The notes: a model not told the origin generated them from the sequence alone. A stretch of 64,000 nt of DNA from Luteimonas galliterrae (GCF_023374055.1 NZ_JAMBEP010000001.1:1-64000); one strand, 5' to 3'. Shown: positions 46,385 through 56,854, numbered from the stretch's first letter. Translations and numbers: made by a program.

Positions 46385-47503
46385 TCAGGCGCCGAGCGAT
46401 TCCGGCAGCAGCGCATCGACGAAGGCTTCTGCGTCGAACACGCGCAGGTCTTCCGGGCGTTCGCCGATGCCGGCGTAGCGGATCGGGATGCCGAACTCGC
46501 GCGCCAGCGCGAACACCACGCCGCCTTTCGCGGTGCCGTCCAGCTTGGTCACCACCAGGCCGGTCACGCCGACGGCGGCGTTGAACAGGCGCAACTGGGA
46601 CAGCGCGTTCTGGCCGGTGGTGCCGTCGATCACCATCAGCACCTCATGCGGCGCGGTAGGGTCGAGCTTGCCGAGCACGCGGCGGATCTTGCCCAGTTCG
46701 TCCATCAATCCCGATTGCGTGTGCAGGCGGCCGGCGGTGTCGGCGATCAGCACTTCGATGCCGCGCGACTTGGCGGCCTGCAACGCGTCGTACGCGACCG
46801 ATGCGGCATCCGCGTTCTGTCCCTGCGCCACCACCGGCACGCCGTTGCGCTCGCCCCAGGCCTGCAATTGCGCCACGGCGGCGGCGCGGAAGGTGTCGCC
46901 GGCGGCGAGCATCAGGCTGCGGCCTTCGTCCTTGAAACGCTTGGCGAGCTTGCCGATCGTGGTGGTCTTGCCGACGCCGTTCACGCCGACGGTGAGCACG
47001 ACGAAAGGTCTTTCTTGTCCGCCGATCGACAAGGGTTGCGACACCGGACGCAGCAAATCGATCAGATCGTTGCGCAAGGCCGCGAGCAGGGCCCGCGCAT
47101 CGGCGAATTCTCGCGCTTTCATCCGCTTGCGCAGAGAATCCACCAGCGACGCGGTCGCGGTGACGCCGACGTCCGCGGTCAGCAATGCCGTTTCGATTTC
47201 GTCGATCAGGTCGTCGTCGAGTTTGGGATTGCGCGAGAACAGGCCGCCGAAGCTGCGAGCGAAGGCGCTGCCGCGTAGCCGGTCGCGCCAGCCGGGCTTG
47301 CCGGGCGCGGCGGGCGATGGCGATTCGGCGCCTGCCGGGGCGACGGCGCCAGGCGCCGGGTCCGGGCCGGAATCGGCCGGTTGCGACGCCGCCGGAAAGG
47401 CGGCGGCGAGTTCTTCCGTTGTGGGGCGTTCCTGGCCAGGTGGATGCCCGGACGGCTCGGTTGCGGCCGGTTCCGGCTTCTTGCGGCGGAAAAAACTGAC
47501 CAT
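46385..47503 (-). CDS. ftsY: Signal recognition particle receptor FtsY
   Basis: This 372-residue GTPase docks SRP-ribosome complexes at the membrane. The acidic/Pro-Ala N-terminal A domain (about 1-75) is short. The NG domain has VGVNGVGKTTTIGKLAKRF (P-loop), AGDTFRAAAVAQLQAWGER, VLIADTAGRLHTQSGLMDELGK and VVTKLDGTAKGGVVFALA. It ends at AFVDALLPESLGA. rsmD is divergent with only 56 bases between, the same pairing as in many gammaproteobacteria. Confidence 0.97.
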   Translation of the reverse strand: MVSFFRRKKPEPAATEPSGHPPGQERPTTEELAAAFPAASQPADSGPDPAPGAVAPAGAESPSPAAPGKPGWRDRLRGSAFARSFGGLFSRNPKLDDDLIDEIETALLTADVGVTATASLVDSLRKRMKAREFADARALLAALRNDLIDLLRPVSQPLSIGGQERPFVVLTVGVNGVGKTTTIGKLAKRFKDEGRSLMLAAGDTFRAAAVAQLQAWGERNGVPVVAQGQNADAASVAYDALQAAKSRGIEVLIADTAGRLHTQSGLMDELGKIRRVLGKLDPTAPHEVLMVIDGTTGQNALSQLRLFNAAVGVTGLVVTKLDGTAKGGVVFALAREFGIPIRYAGIGERPEDLRVFDAEAFVDALLPESLGA

Positions 47504-47559
47504 TGCGCGGGAATTCCGGAGAATGCGCGCATGGTAACAAAGCCCGGCGACGCCCCACG

Positions 47560-48713
<1,154 letters not shown>

Positions 48714-48733
48714 CCGTCACCTGGGGGAATACC

Positions 48734-49222
48734 ATGAAAATCACCACCCGCCTGATGCTGATCGCCTGCCTGGTGCTGCCGTTCGCGGCGTGCAAGAAGG
48801 AAGAAGCGCCCAAGGAAGCGGTCGCCGCGCCCGTCGCCGTGCCCACCACCGGCGACAGGAAAGCCTGGCAGGAGTACATCAAGGACGTCGCCAAGCGGAA
48901 CATGGATGGCGTCACCAGCGCCCCGTACGCCTACTTCCTGCCCGATGCGTCGTCGCCGGATTTCGCCGGCGAATACGAGCGGCAACTGGAGAAGATGAAG
49001 GGCGATGTGGCCCGTGGCATCCTCGAGGGCAATATGCTCGTGTTCGGTTCGCCGTCGTCGGCGCAGATGGCCGATGCGGTCATCGAGTCGTTCCAGGGCA
49101 TCCAGCCCGGCTCGATGAAGGGCGTCAAAGTCGTGTTCGTCGGCGCCGCCGCCGACAACGAGCGCGTCAAGGCGGCGGTAACGCCGGCCGGCGTAGACTA
49201 CGTTTTCGTGCAGACGAAGTAA
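48734..49222 (+). CDS. Lipoprotein of unknown function
   Basis: The 162-residue product has a lipoprotein signal with LVLPFAAC (Cys about 20) followed by KKEEAPKE. The mature part (DRKAWQEYIKDVAKRNMDGV..., GDVARGILEGNMLVFGSPSS, GVKVVFVGAAADNERVKAAV) looks like an alpha/beta fold. GGGGGA lies before the ATG; an in-frame ATG at 48710 is too far upstream. I do not recognise the family. It continues the rsmD-coaD direction. Confidence 0.78.
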   Translation: MKITTRLMLIACLVLPFAACKKEEAPKEAVAAPVAVPTTGDRKAWQEYIKDVAKRNMDGVTSAPYAYFLPDASSPDFAGEYERQLEKMKGDVARGILEGNMLVFGSPSSAQMADAVIESFQGIQPGSMKGVKVVFVGAAADNERVKAAVTPAGVDYVFVQTK

Positions 49223-49259
49223 GGGCGAGGGCGGTAACAGCCGCCACGCCTTGCGTTTT

Positions 49260-49336
49260 GTGGGAGCGGCTTCAGCCGCGAGCTTTTCCGATAACCACTG
49301 CTGCTCGAAAAGCTCGCGGCTGAAGCCGCTCCCACA
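49260..49336. repeat. Paired TGGGAGCGGCTTCAGCCGCGAGC repeat
   Basis: Inverted copies lie between the lipoprotein gene and the ferredoxin gene, ending 17 bases before the ferredoxin start. Confidence 0.8.
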
Positions 49337-49353
49337 AGTTCTACCAGCAGGAC

Positions 49354-49611
49354 ATGTCACTCAAGATCAACGAGCTTTGCGTCAACTGCGATGTCTGCGA
49401 ACCGGTCTGTCCCAACAAGGCGATCTCGCAGGGCGAAACCATTTACGTGATCGATCCGGCGCGGTGCACCGAATGCGTCGGCCATTTCGACGAACCGCAG
49501 TGCGTGGTGGTGTGCCCGGTCGAATGCATCGATCCCGATCCGGCCTTTCCCGAAACCGAATCCGACCTGCTGGCGAAGCTGCGCCGGCTCGAACAGGAGT
49601 CGCAGATTTGA
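49354..49611 (+). CDS. YfhL-type 2[4Fe-4S] ferredoxin
   Basis: The 85-residue protein has two cluster motifs: CVNCDVCEPVCP and CTECVGHFDEPQCVVVCPVEC with the long insertion typical of Allochromatium/YfhL ferredoxins. The C-terminal helix (ESDLLAKLRRLEQE) is also characteristic. It carries electrons for unknown partners; placement near coaD is conserved in gammaproteobacteria. AGCAGGA is the ribosome-binding site. Confidence 0.94.
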   Translation: MSLKINELCVNCDVCEPVCPNKAISQGETIYVIDPARCTECVGHFDEPQCVVVCPVECIDPDPAFPETESDLLAKLRRLEQESQI

Positions 49612-49660
49612 ACAACCGATTTTTAGCCGCCATTTCCACGAAGGCGAAGGCATTGCTTTT

Positions 49661-49765
49661 AGCCGTCATTCCCGCGAAGGCGGGAATCCAGCGACTTTGC
49701 CGTTTCCGCAGCGATCGGAAACTGCGTAAAAGACACTGGATTCCCGCCTTCGCGGGAATGACGGC
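49661..49765. repeat. Paired ATTCCCGCGAAGGCGGGAATCCAG repeat
   Basis: Inverted ends GCCGTCATTCCCGCGAAGGC and GCCTTCGCGGGAATGACGGC bracket a 60-base core. The palindrome ATTCCCGC-N4-GCGGGAAT has the same form as the Neisseria dRS3 repeat. The right end contains the ATG of ggt (49758). Confidence 0.8.
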
Positions 49766-51524
49766 TGAAAAGCGATGGCATGCGAGTTCGGCAAGCCTCG
49801 TATTGATCGCCAGTCTGTTGCTTTCACCGGCGGCGCTGGCTGACGCACGTCGGCAAACGCCTTCGCACCCACCCGGCGCCGCGATCGCCAGCGCCCACGC
49901 GCTCGCCACGGAAGCCGGCATGCAGATGCTGCGCGAAGGCGGCAACGCCTTCGATGCGGCAGTGGCGACGTCGGCGGCCCTGTCGGTCGTCGAACCGATC
50001 AGCAGCGGCCTGGGCGGCGGCGGCTTCTTCCTGCTGCACGACGCCAAGACCGGCAAGGATGTGTTCGTCGATGCGCGCGAGACCGCGCCGGCGGCGGCGA
50101 CGCCCGCGGAATACCTGCTGGAAAACGGCGAATTCAACCGCGACCGCGCCGAGAACGGCCCCTGGTCGGCCGGCATTCCCGGCCTGCCGGCCGCCTTCGT
50201 CCATCTCGCCGACAAGTACGGAAAACTGCCGCTGAAGACCACGCTGGCGCCGGCGATCAAGCTGGCGCGCGAAGGTTTCCCGATCTATGCCCGCCTCGTG
50301 CGCGGCTACGCCTCGCGCCGGGCCGTGATGGAGCGCTATCCCGGCACGCGTGCGGTGTTCCTCGCCAGCGGCGCGCCGCTGAAGGAAGGCGAAATCTTCA
50401 AGCAACCCGATCTGGCGAATACGCTGGAAACGCTCGCCGCGAAAGGCTTCGACGGTTTTTATCGCGGCGATATCGCCGACAAGCTGCTCGCCGGCGTGAA
50501 AGCCGAGGGCGGACGCTGGACCGCGCAGGAGCTGGCCGGCTATCGCGTGCGCGAGCGCGAGCCGGTCAGCGTCGAATATCGCGGTTGGCGCATCGTCACC
50601 GCGCCGCCGCCGTCCTCCGGCGGCATCGCGCTTGCCGAGATGCTGCAGATACTCGAAGGATGGGATCTGTCCAAGCTCGATCCGGCGCATCGTATCCATC
50701 TGGTGGTCGAGTCGATGCGCCGCGCGTTCCGCGATCGCACTTTCTATCTGGGCGATCCGGATTTCGTAAAGATCCCGGCCGCGACGCTGACCAGCCCCGG
50801 TTATGCCGCCGGCCTGCGCGCCACCATCCATCCGCAGAAGGCCACGCCGAGCGATCTGCTGTCCGGGGAAGAGACGCCGCTGGAAGACGACGAGACCACG
50901 CACTTCTCGATCATCGACGCCGACGGCAACCGGGTCGCGGCGACGCAGACGGTCAACCTGACGTTCGGCTCGGGCCTGATCCCGCCCGGCACGGGCGTGC
51001 TGCTCAACGACGAGATGGACGATTTCGCGCTCAAGCCCGGCACGCCCAACGCGTTCGGCGTGATGGGCTACGACGCGAATGCGCCGAAGCCGGGCAAGCG
51101 CATGCTCAGTTCGATGACGCCGACCTTCATGGAATCGCCCGACCGCGTGGCCGTGCTCGGCACGCCGGGCGGCAGCCGCATCATCACCATGGTGCTGCTG
51201 GGCGTGCTCGGTTACGACGCCGGCCTGGACGCGCAGGCGGTGGCGGCCTTGCCGCGCTACCACCACCAGTGGATGCCGGACCGGATCCAGGCCGAAACCG
51301 GCGCCATCGCGCCCCAGGTGGCCGCGGAACTAAAAGCCATGGGGCATGGTCTGGATCTGCCGGCGGACGAAGCGGCAGGCGGGCGCGGCTCCAGCCACGT
51401 CTGGGGCAATCTGCAGACGGTGCTGTGGGACCGCAAGGCCGGCACCCTGTCCACCGGCAGCGATCCGCGCAATCCGGTCGGGCGGGGCGAGGTGATGCGA
51501 ATGGGCACTGCCGCGGCCAAGTGA
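49758..51524 (+). CDS. ggt: Gamma-glutamyltransferase
   Basis: The 588-residue proenzyme has an export signal (SLVLIASLLLSPAALA) and Ggt motifs: ASAHALATEAGMQMLREGGNAFDAAVA, SSGLGGGGFFLLHD, and the self-cleavage site DDETTHFSIID, where the first Thr (about 380) becomes the N-terminal nucleophile of the small subunit. GTPGGSRI near the end is conserved. It breaks down glutathione and other gamma-glutamyl peptides in the periplasm. The only usable ATG (49758) lies in the right arm of a repeat, whose GCGGGA may act as ribosome-binding site. Confidence 0.95.
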   Translation: MTAEKRWHASSASLVLIASLLLSPAALADARRQTPSHPPGAAIASAHALATEAGMQMLREGGNAFDAAVATSAALSVVEPISSGLGGGGFFLLHDAKTGKDVFVDARETAPAAATPAEYLLENGEFNRDRAENGPWSAGIPGLPAAFVHLADKYGKLPLKTTLAPAIKLAREGFPIYARLVRGYASRRAVMERYPGTRAVFLASGAPLKEGEIFKQPDLANTLETLAAKGFDGFYRGDIADKLLAGVKAEGGRWTAQELAGYRVREREPVSVEYRGWRIVTAPPPSSGGIALAEMLQILEGWDLSKLDPAHRIHLVVESMRRAFRDRTFYLGDPDFVKIPAATLTSPGYAAGLRATIHPQKATPSDLLSGEETPLEDDETTHFSIIDADGNRVAATQTVNLTFGSGLIPPGTGVLLNDEMDDFALKPGTPNAFGVMGYDANAPKPGKRMLSSMTPTFMESPDRVAVLGTPGGSRIITMVLLGVLGYDAGLDAQAVAALPRYHHQWMPDRIQAETGAIAPQVAAELKAMGHGLDLPADEAAGGRGSSHVWGNLQTVLWDRKAGTLSTGSDPRNPVGRGEVMRMGTAAAK

Positions 51525-51533
51525 GGCATGCTC

Positions 51534-51620
51534 TGTAGAGCGGAGCTTGCTCCGCTGTTTTTGCTTTAACACGGCACCGTCATTCTAGAATCGAGAGCAG
51601 CGGAGCAAGCTCCGCTCCAG
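51534..51620. repeat. Paired GTAGAGCGGAGCTTGCTCCGCTG repeat
   Basis: Inverted copies lie between ggt and the next gene, ending 18 bases before its start codon. Confidence 0.78.
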
Positions 51621-51638
51621 GGCAAAGGCGCAGCGTCG

Positions 51639-52217
51639 ATGGCGGACAACGATAAAAAACCGATCGCGCATCTGCTCCCGGCGATCCTGACCGGGACCGC
51701 GGCGCTGATCGCATCGCTGACCGCGGTCTACGTGAACCTGCGCGGCGACAAGGCCACCGACAAGCCCGTCGTTGCCGCGGAGCAGAAAGAACAGACCGCG
51801 GTGGCGACCAAGGCGCTGCCGCCGTTGCCGTCGGACAAGGTGGAGTTGCAGCTGGACCGCATCGCGGTGGAGCACGACGGTTCGATCGGCACCACCGATT
51901 GGCGTTTCGCGGTGGAAGCCGACGGCCAGCCGCTGTTCGTGTTCCAGCAGGACGGGCTGGACGACACCGGCGGCCGCAACATCGTCAACCCGAAAGACGT
52001 GCAGGCCGTGCTGCGCCTGCCGGCTGGCCAGCGCGGCAAGATCACCGTCAAGGGTTGGCGCGGCAGCCGCCTGCGGCTGATCGAAGGCGAGGCCGACGTC
52101 ACCGGCGAAGGCGCGGTCGGCGACGGCGCGCTGGCGCCGATTCCGGTCAAGGCCATGAAGGACAGCGCCGGCGCCTTCGTGTTCTATTTCTCGGCGAACC
52201 GCCAGAACGCTGAATAA
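51639..52217 (+). CDS. Membrane-anchored protein of unknown function
   Basis: The 192-residue protein has one N-terminal membrane segment (HLLPAILTGTAALIASLTAVYVNL) and a periplasmic part with a beta-rich domain (VELQLDRIAVEHDGSIGTTDWRFAVEADGQPLFVFQQDGL). No family is recognised. It precedes the metallo-beta-lactamase gene by 48 bases in the same direction, with TAGAAT at 52253-52258 between, so the next gene may have its own promoter. Confidence 0.72.
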   Translation: MADNDKKPIAHLLPAILTGTAALIASLTAVYVNLRGDKATDKPVVAAEQKEQTAVATKALPPLPSDKVELQLDRIAVEHDGSIGTTDWRFAVEADGQPLFVFQQDGLDDTGGRNIVNPKDVQAVLRLPAGQRGKITVKGWRGSRLRLIEGEADVTGEGAVGDGALAPIPVKAMKDSAGAFVFYFSANRQNAE

Positions 52218-52265
52218 CGCGCGCGATGCCCGTGGTTAACGCGGGCAGGCGCTAGAATCGGCGTC

Positions 52266-53156
52266 ATGAAACTCTGGTCCCTGCTCGGCAATTCCCAGAA
52301 GCTGGACGGCGGCGCCATGTTCGGCAATGCGCCGCGCGCGGTCTGGTCCAAGTGGCTGCCGCCGGACGATCTCAACCGCGTGCCGCTGGCCTGCCGCGCT
52401 TTGCTCGCCAGTCCGCTCAACGGCAAGACCGTGCTGTTCGAATCAGGCATCGGCGCATTCTTCGAACCCAAGCTGCGCGAGCGTTACGGCGTGGTCGAAG
52501 AGCGGCACGTGCTGCTCGATTCGCTGCGCGCGGCAGGCTTCGAGCACGAAGACATCGACGTGGTGGTGCTGAGCCACCTGCATTTCGACCATGCCGGCGG
52601 CCTGCTCGCGCCGTGGAGCGAAGGTCGCGCGCCGGAGCTGTTGTTCCCGAATGCGACGTTCCTGGTCAGCGCCGCCTGCTGGGATCGCGCCCGCGACCCG
52701 CACCCGCGCGACCGCGCCAGCTTCATTCCCGAATTGCCCGATCTGCTGCAGGCCAGCGGCCGGCTGGAAATCGTCGACAGCGACCATTCGCGCGCGCTCG
52801 GGCACAGCGTGCGCTTCCATTACAGCGACGGCCATACGCCGGGACTGATGCTGGCCGAGATCGTCGGCCCGGAGAACGTCCGCGGCGTGCCTCACGGCGG
52901 CGTGGTGTTCTGCGCCGACCTGATCCCGGGCCGCCCCTGGGTGCACGTGCCGATCACGATGGGCTACGACCGCAATCCCGAACTGCTGATCGACGAGAAG
53001 CGCGATTTCCTGGCCGACAAGCTGGCGCGCAACGTGCATCTGTTCTTCACCCACGATCCGGATTGCGCGCTGGCGCAAGTGGTGCGCGACGACAAGGGCA
53101 GGTACGGCACCGCGCACGAGGTCGGCGAACTGCACGCGCGGGCCCTGATGGCATGA
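52266..53156 (+). CDS. Metallo-beta-lactamase-fold hydrolase
   Basis: The 296-residue protein has the metal motif [14 protein letters not shown] (HxHxDH), a further His in [12 protein letters not shown] and Asp in VFCADLIPG, giving a two-metal site. The overall pattern is that of lactonase- or arylsulfatase-like members, not antibiotic-resistance lactamases. No signal peptide is seen, so it is cytoplasmic. The TMEM43-like gene overlaps its end by four bases. A -10-like TAGAAT at 52253 would place the transcript start at or next to the ATG. Confidence 0.88.
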   Translation: MKLWSLLGNSQKLDGGAMFGNAPRAVWSKWLPPDDLNRVPLACRALLASPLNGKTVLFESGIGAFFEPKLRERYGVVEERHVLLDSLRAAGFEHEDIDVVVLSHLHFDHAGGLLAPWSEGRAPELLFPNATFLVSAACWDRARDPHPRDRASFIPELPDLLQASGRLEIVDSDHSRALGHSVRFHYSDGHTPGLMLAEIVGPENVRGVPHGGVVFCADLIPGRPWVHVPITMGYDRNPELLIDEKRDFLADKLARNVHLFFTHDPDCALAQVVRDDKGRYGTAHEVGELHARALMA

Positions 53157-53845
53157 GGCGATACCTCGCAGCCTGGCTGGTGCTGTTGGCCGGCGCGGTG
53201 TCCGCACAGGAAGCGCCCGTCGGATTGCCGCAAACCGAAAAATCGCCGCGCGACGCCGAGTTCGGCGTGGTGACGCGCCGCTTTGGGCTGGAGCGGCGCG
53301 TAGAGATGTACCAGTGGCGCGTCGCGGGGCAGGGTTACGAAAAGGTGTGGAGCGCGACGCCGATCGCATCGGCCGCGTTCGCGCCGGGACACGACAATCC
53401 GCCGACGCTGCCGCTGGCCGGCCGACGCGTCCTGGCCGACGCGATCACGCTCGACGGCCGGCCGCTCGATCCGGAAGTCGTCGCGCGCCTCGGCGAATGG
53501 CGCGAATTCCGCCCGAATTTTTCCGCATTGCCGGGCAATCTATCGGCGACGTTCCAGCCGGAAGGCGACGGTCTGGGCAGCGCCGAAAACCCGCTCGATC
53601 CGCAGATCGGCGATCTGCGCGTGACCTGGCGCGAACTGACGTTGCCGTCGCTGGACGGAAAGGTCGCGTTGCAGGACGGCATATGGAAATTGCAGCCTCA
53701 CGCCGCCGATGCGCAGCCGGCCGCGCAGGCGGGCATGCCGGCTTCGTCGGTCAGCAAGGGCGTCCTCGGCTGGCTGATCGGCGCTGGTATTTTTGCGCTG
53801 GTGATCCTGGTGATCGTCTCGGTGATACGCAACCGCCGGCGCTGA
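53153..53845 (+). CDS. TMEM43-family membrane protein
   Basis: The 230-residue product has a signal peptide ([14 protein letters not shown]), a periplasmic beta-rich part with [24 protein letters not shown] (the EMxQW pattern typical of TMEM43/LUMA proteins) and a C-terminal membrane anchor ([21 protein letters not shown]). It is shorter than full TMEM43 proteins. It overlaps the metallo-beta-lactamase gene by ATGA, so the two are translationally coupled. The function of bacterial members is unknown. Confidence 0.78.
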   Translation: MRRYLAAWLVLLAGAVSAQEAPVGLPQTEKSPRDAEFGVVTRRFGLERRVEMYQWRVAGQGYEKVWSATPIASAAFAPGHDNPPTLPLAGRRVLADAITLDGRPLDPEVVARLGEWREFRPNFSALPGNLSATFQPEGDGLGSAENPLDPQIGDLRVTWRELTLPSLDGKVALQDGIWKLQPHAADAQPAAQAGMPASSVSKGVLGWLIGAGIFALVILVIVSVIRNRRR

Positions 53846-53854
53846 CTGCTTTTC

Positions 53855-54015
53855 GTAGGTGCGAATTCATTCGCACGCTTTTTTGCTCTTGCGATGGCTC
53901 TTCGTAGGAGCGGCTTTAGCCGCGAGCTCATTCTTGCGCGAATGGTTGTGGGAAGAGCTCGCGGCTAAAGCCGCTCCTACGAAAAGCGAAAGCGTGCGAA
54001 TGAATTCGCACCTAC
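53855..54015. repeat. Nested repeat: GTAGGAGCGG pair inside a GTAGGTGCGAATTCATTCGCACGC pair
   Basis: The outer arms are 53855-53880 and 53991-54015. The inner paired element is 53904-53980. The outer element also occurs alone at 63577-63641, so the inner one was probably inserted into it. It separates the TMEM43-like gene from convergent upp. Confidence 0.85.
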
Positions 54016-54024
54016 AAAAGCGGA

Positions 54025-54657
54025 TCAGACGACACGGGTGCCGAAGATCTTGTCGCCGGCGTCGCCCAGGCCCGGCAGGATGTAGCCTTTCTCGTTGAGG
54101 CGCTCATCGATCGACGCGGTATAGACCTCGACATCGGGATGCGCGGCTTCCAGCGCCTTGAGGCCTTCCGGTGCGGCCACCAGGAACAAGCCTTTGATGC
54201 GTGCCGCGCCTGCGGCCTTGAGCATGTCGACGGTGGCGATCAGCGTGCCGCCCGTGGCCAGCATCGGGTCCAGGATCAGCGCGATGCGGTCCTGCATGCC
54301 GCCCACCAGGTTTTCGTAATAGGGCAGCGGCGCCAGGGTGGACTCGTCGCGGCGGATGCCCACCACACTGACCTTCGCGGCCGGAATCAGTTCCAAAACG
54401 CCCGGCAACATGCCCAGGCCCGCGCGCAGGATCGGCACGAGCGTGATCTTGCGTCCCTTAATCCGGCGCACCGATACCGGTCCGGCCCAGCCTTCGACCT
54501 GCGCGTCTTCGGTTTCCAGATCGGCGGTCGCTTCGTAAGTGAGCAGCGTCGCCACTTCCGCCGACAGCTCGCGGAAGGTCTTGGTGCTGTTGTCGGCGCG
54601 GCGCATCAGGCCGAGCTTGTGCTGCACCAGCGGGTGGCGGACTTCGACGAGTTTCAT
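54025..54657 (-). CDS. upp: Uracil phosphoribosyltransferase
   Basis: The 210-residue enzyme converts uracil and PRPP to UMP for pyrimidine salvage. It has [22 protein letters not shown] at the N-terminus, [19 protein letters not shown], the PRPP-binding [20 protein letters not shown] and the C-terminal [17 protein letters not shown]. Length is standard. Repeats flank the gene on both sides. Confidence 0.97.
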   Translation of the reverse strand: MKLVEVRHPLVQHKLGLMRRADNSTKTFRELSAEVATLLTYEATADLETEDAQVEGWAGPVSVRRIKGRKITLVPILRAGLGMLPGVLELIPAAKVSVVGIRRDESTLAPLPYYENLVGGMQDRIALILDPMLATGGTLIATVDMLKAAGAARIKGLFLVAAPEGLKALEAAHPDVEVYTASIDERLNEKGYILPGLGDAGDKIFGTRVV

Positions 54658-54670
54658 GGGATTGGCCTTT

Positions 54671-54803
54671 GTAGGAGCGGCTTTAGCCGCGAGCTTTTCG
54701 CGTCAAGGCGTACAAATCAAGAGCTCGCGGCTAAAGCCGCTCCTACAAAAAAGCAAAGGCGAGCGCAAATCCTCCTAGCCCTCCTTTTTTCAAGGAGGGA
54801 GAC
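54671..54803. repeat. Paired GTAGGAGCGGCTTTAGCCGCGAGC element plus half CCCTTTTTTCAAGGAGGG element
   Basis: 54671-54746 is the paired element, starting 13 bases upstream of the upp start. 54766-54803 is a diverged half copy of the other family, just past the aminotransferase stop. Confidence 0.78.
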
Positions 54804-54808
54804 GAACA

Positions 54809-56305
54809 TTAGGCCGCTGCTGCTTCCTGCTGCCGCGGACCTTCTTGCATCGCTCGCTTCACCATAGCCACGATCAGATCGATCTCGTCGCTCTCCACCG
54901 CGAAGTGCGGGGTGAAGCGCAGCGAATTGGCGCCGCCGTGGATCACGCCCAGGCCGTGCTCGCGCAGCCACTCCTCGCTGGAGCCGGTGCCGTAGCCCTT
55001 GAAGCGCGGGTCGAGTTCGCAGGAGAACAGCAGGCCGGTGCCTTGGACCTTGGTGATCAGGCCGCCGAGCTCGCCCTTGAGCTTCTCCAATTTTTCGACC
55101 GCTTCGCGGCCGCGGGCGCGGATGTTGTCGCGCAGTTCCGGCGTCAGCATTTCCAGCACGGCGCAACCGACGTCGAGCGCGCGCGGGTTGGCGGTCATGG
55201 TGTTGCCGTACACGCCGCTGCGGTACAGGCCGGCGGCGTGCTCGGTGACGGCCAGCACCGACAGCGGGTACTGCGCCGCGTTCAGCGCCTTCGAATAGGT
55301 TTCCATGTCCGGCGCTTCGAGCTTTTCGAAGCCGGGATAATCGACGATCGACAGCACGCCCTGCGCGCGCAGGCCGGCCTGGATCGAATCGACCAGCAAC
55401 AGAGAACCGTGCGCCTTGGTCAGCTCGCGCGCGGCGGCGTAGAACGCTGGCGGCACGCTGCGGCCCGGGTCGCCTTCGCCCATCACCGGTTCCAGGAACA
55501 TCGCTTCGACGAACCAGCCGTTGGCCTCGGCGTCGGCGAATACCTTCTTCAGCGCATCGATGTCGTAGGGTTCGATCGCGATCACCGAGTCCTCGCCGCG
55601 GAAGCTGGCCAGGTGCTGCATATAGGTCTTGCGGCTGCTGTCCGAATACAGCGCCGGACGGTCGGTGCGGCCGTGGAAGCTGCCCTTGACCACCAAACGC
55701 TTCACCTTGCGGCCGGCGTGGCGCGCGCCCGGATCGGTCATCAACTTGGTGTTGACGTCGGCGATGCGCGCGGCCAGGCCGACGGCCTCGGAGCCGGAGT
55801 TCAGGCACAGGAACTTCGCGTACGGGCAACCGCCGCGATCCTGCCCGATCGCCGCGCGCATCGCGCGCACGAAACGCAGCTGCGAGAGGTTCGGCGTCAT
55901 GATGTTGGCCATCACCTGCGGCTTGGCCATCGCGTCCATGACCTTCTGCGGCGCATGGCCGAAACCGAGCATGCCGTAGCCGCCGCAGTCGTAGATCACC
56001 GCGCCGTTGAGCGTGACCACCCACGAGCCGCGCGCGGCGAGGGCGACGTAGGGATTCACCGCATCCTGCGGATAGAAATTGACGAAGCCGTCCTGCAGCG
56101 CCTGCACCTGGGCGTCTTCGTCCAGGTTCAGCAGCTCGGGGAATTCGGCGCGGACGCGCGCGTATTCGGCGACGGCGGCTTCGATCGCCTCGCCCAGCTG
56201 CGGATGCGCAGCGGCGTAGCGGGCGATGGTGGCGTCGTCCAGGCCCTGGGTGCGGCGCTTGCCGGTATGCGCGCGCAGCGGCGCGAGGGCGTCGGTCAGG
56301 GCCAT
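54809..56305 (-). CDS. Class III PLP-dependent aminotransferase
   Basis: The 498-residue protein begins MALTDALAPLRAHTGKRRTQ, with AGGAG before the ATG. Class III features are FLCLNSGSEAVGLAARIAD for cofactor phosphate, VKGSFHGRTDRPALYSDSSRK, MFLEPVMGEGDPGRSVPP and LLLVDSIQAGLRAQGV, where the usual DEVQ reads DSIQ. The Schiff-base Lys is probably in METYSKALNAAQYPLS. The substrate cannot be read from sequence; an omega-amino acid such as lysine or ornithine is typical. It is divergent from an Lrp regulator with a palindrome between, so amino-acid-responsive control is likely. Confidence 0.88.
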   Translation of the reverse strand: MALTDALAPLRAHTGKRRTQGLDDATIARYAAAHPQLGEAIEAAVAEYARVRAEFPELLNLDEDAQVQALQDGFVNFYPQDAVNPYVALAARGSWVVTLNGAVIYDCGGYGMLGFGHAPQKVMDAMAKPQVMANIMTPNLSQLRFVRAMRAAIGQDRGGCPYAKFLCLNSGSEAVGLAARIADVNTKLMTDPGARHAGRKVKRLVVKGSFHGRTDRPALYSDSSRKTYMQHLASFRGEDSVIAIEPYDIDALKKVFADAEANGWFVEAMFLEPVMGEGDPGRSVPPAFYAAARELTKAHGSLLLVDSIQAGLRAQGVLSIVDYPGFEKLEAPDMETYSKALNAAQYPLSVLAVTEHAAGLYRSGVYGNTMTANPRALDVGCAVLEMLTPELRDNIRARGREAVEKLEKLKGELGGLITKVQGTGLLFSCELDPRFKGYGTGSSEEWLREHGLGVIHGGANSLRFTPHFAVESDEIDLIVAMVKRAMQEGPRQQEAAAA

Positions 56306-56371
56306 CGGAATCTCCTGCAAGGGCTTAAAAAAGCCATTATTGGCGAGTCCGTCGTCGATTAATAGCGCGAT

Positions 56372-56401
56372 TTCGACGAAATTCCAGTATATTTCGTCGA
56401 A
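56372..56401. promoter_or_regulatory. Palindromic operator between aminotransferase and Lrp genes
   Basis: TTCGACGAAAT and ATTTCGTCGAA are perfect 11-base inverted arms separated by TCCAGTAT. It lies 66 bases from the aminotransferase start and 21 bases from the lrp-like start. An additional CGTCGTCGATT half-site lies near 56350. It is the likely binding site of the adjacent Lrp protein. Confidence 0.7.
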
Positions 56402-56422
56402 TTGACCATAGGTTTGGGCAAA

Positions 56423-56854
56423 ATGAAGATCACCGCCTCCGACCAGCAGCTGTTGACGGTCCTGCGCGAGAACGCCCGCGCCTCCACCGCCGAGATCGCG
56501 CGTCGGCTGAACCAGTCGCGGACCACGGTGCAAAGCCGCATCGAGCGGCTGGAACGGGACGGCGTGATCGCCGGCTACACCGTGCGAGTCGCCGAGGCCG
56601 CCGAGCGCGGCCATATTCGCGCCCACATCATGATCACCGTGTTGCCCAGGCATATGGCGTCGGTCGTCGAAGCGCTCCGCGCCATGCCGGCGGTGCGGAC
56701 CCTGCACTCGGTCAGTGGGCCCTTCGACCTGATCGCATTGGGCGTGGTGCCGAGCGTGGAGGACATGGACGAACTCACCGACCGCATCGGCGCCATCGAT
56801 GGGGTGGAGCGGACCACGTCGTCGATCATCCTGTCCGCGAAATTCGAGCGCTAG
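56423..56854 (+). CDS. Lrp/AsnC-family transcriptional regulator
   Basis: The 143-residue protein has the N-terminal helix-turn-helix ([48 protein letters not shown]) and the C-terminal RAM ligand-binding domain ([33 protein letters not shown]). It is divergent from the aminotransferase and probably senses an amino acid handled by that enzyme. The start MKITASDQ at 56423 fits the family. Confidence 0.92.
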   Translation: MKITASDQQLLTVLRENARASTAEIARRLNQSRTTVQSRIERLERDGVIAGYTVRVAEAAERGHIRAHIMITVLPRHMASVVEALRAMPAVRTLHSVSGPFDLIALGVVPSVEDMDELTDRIGAIDGVERTTSSIILSAKFER

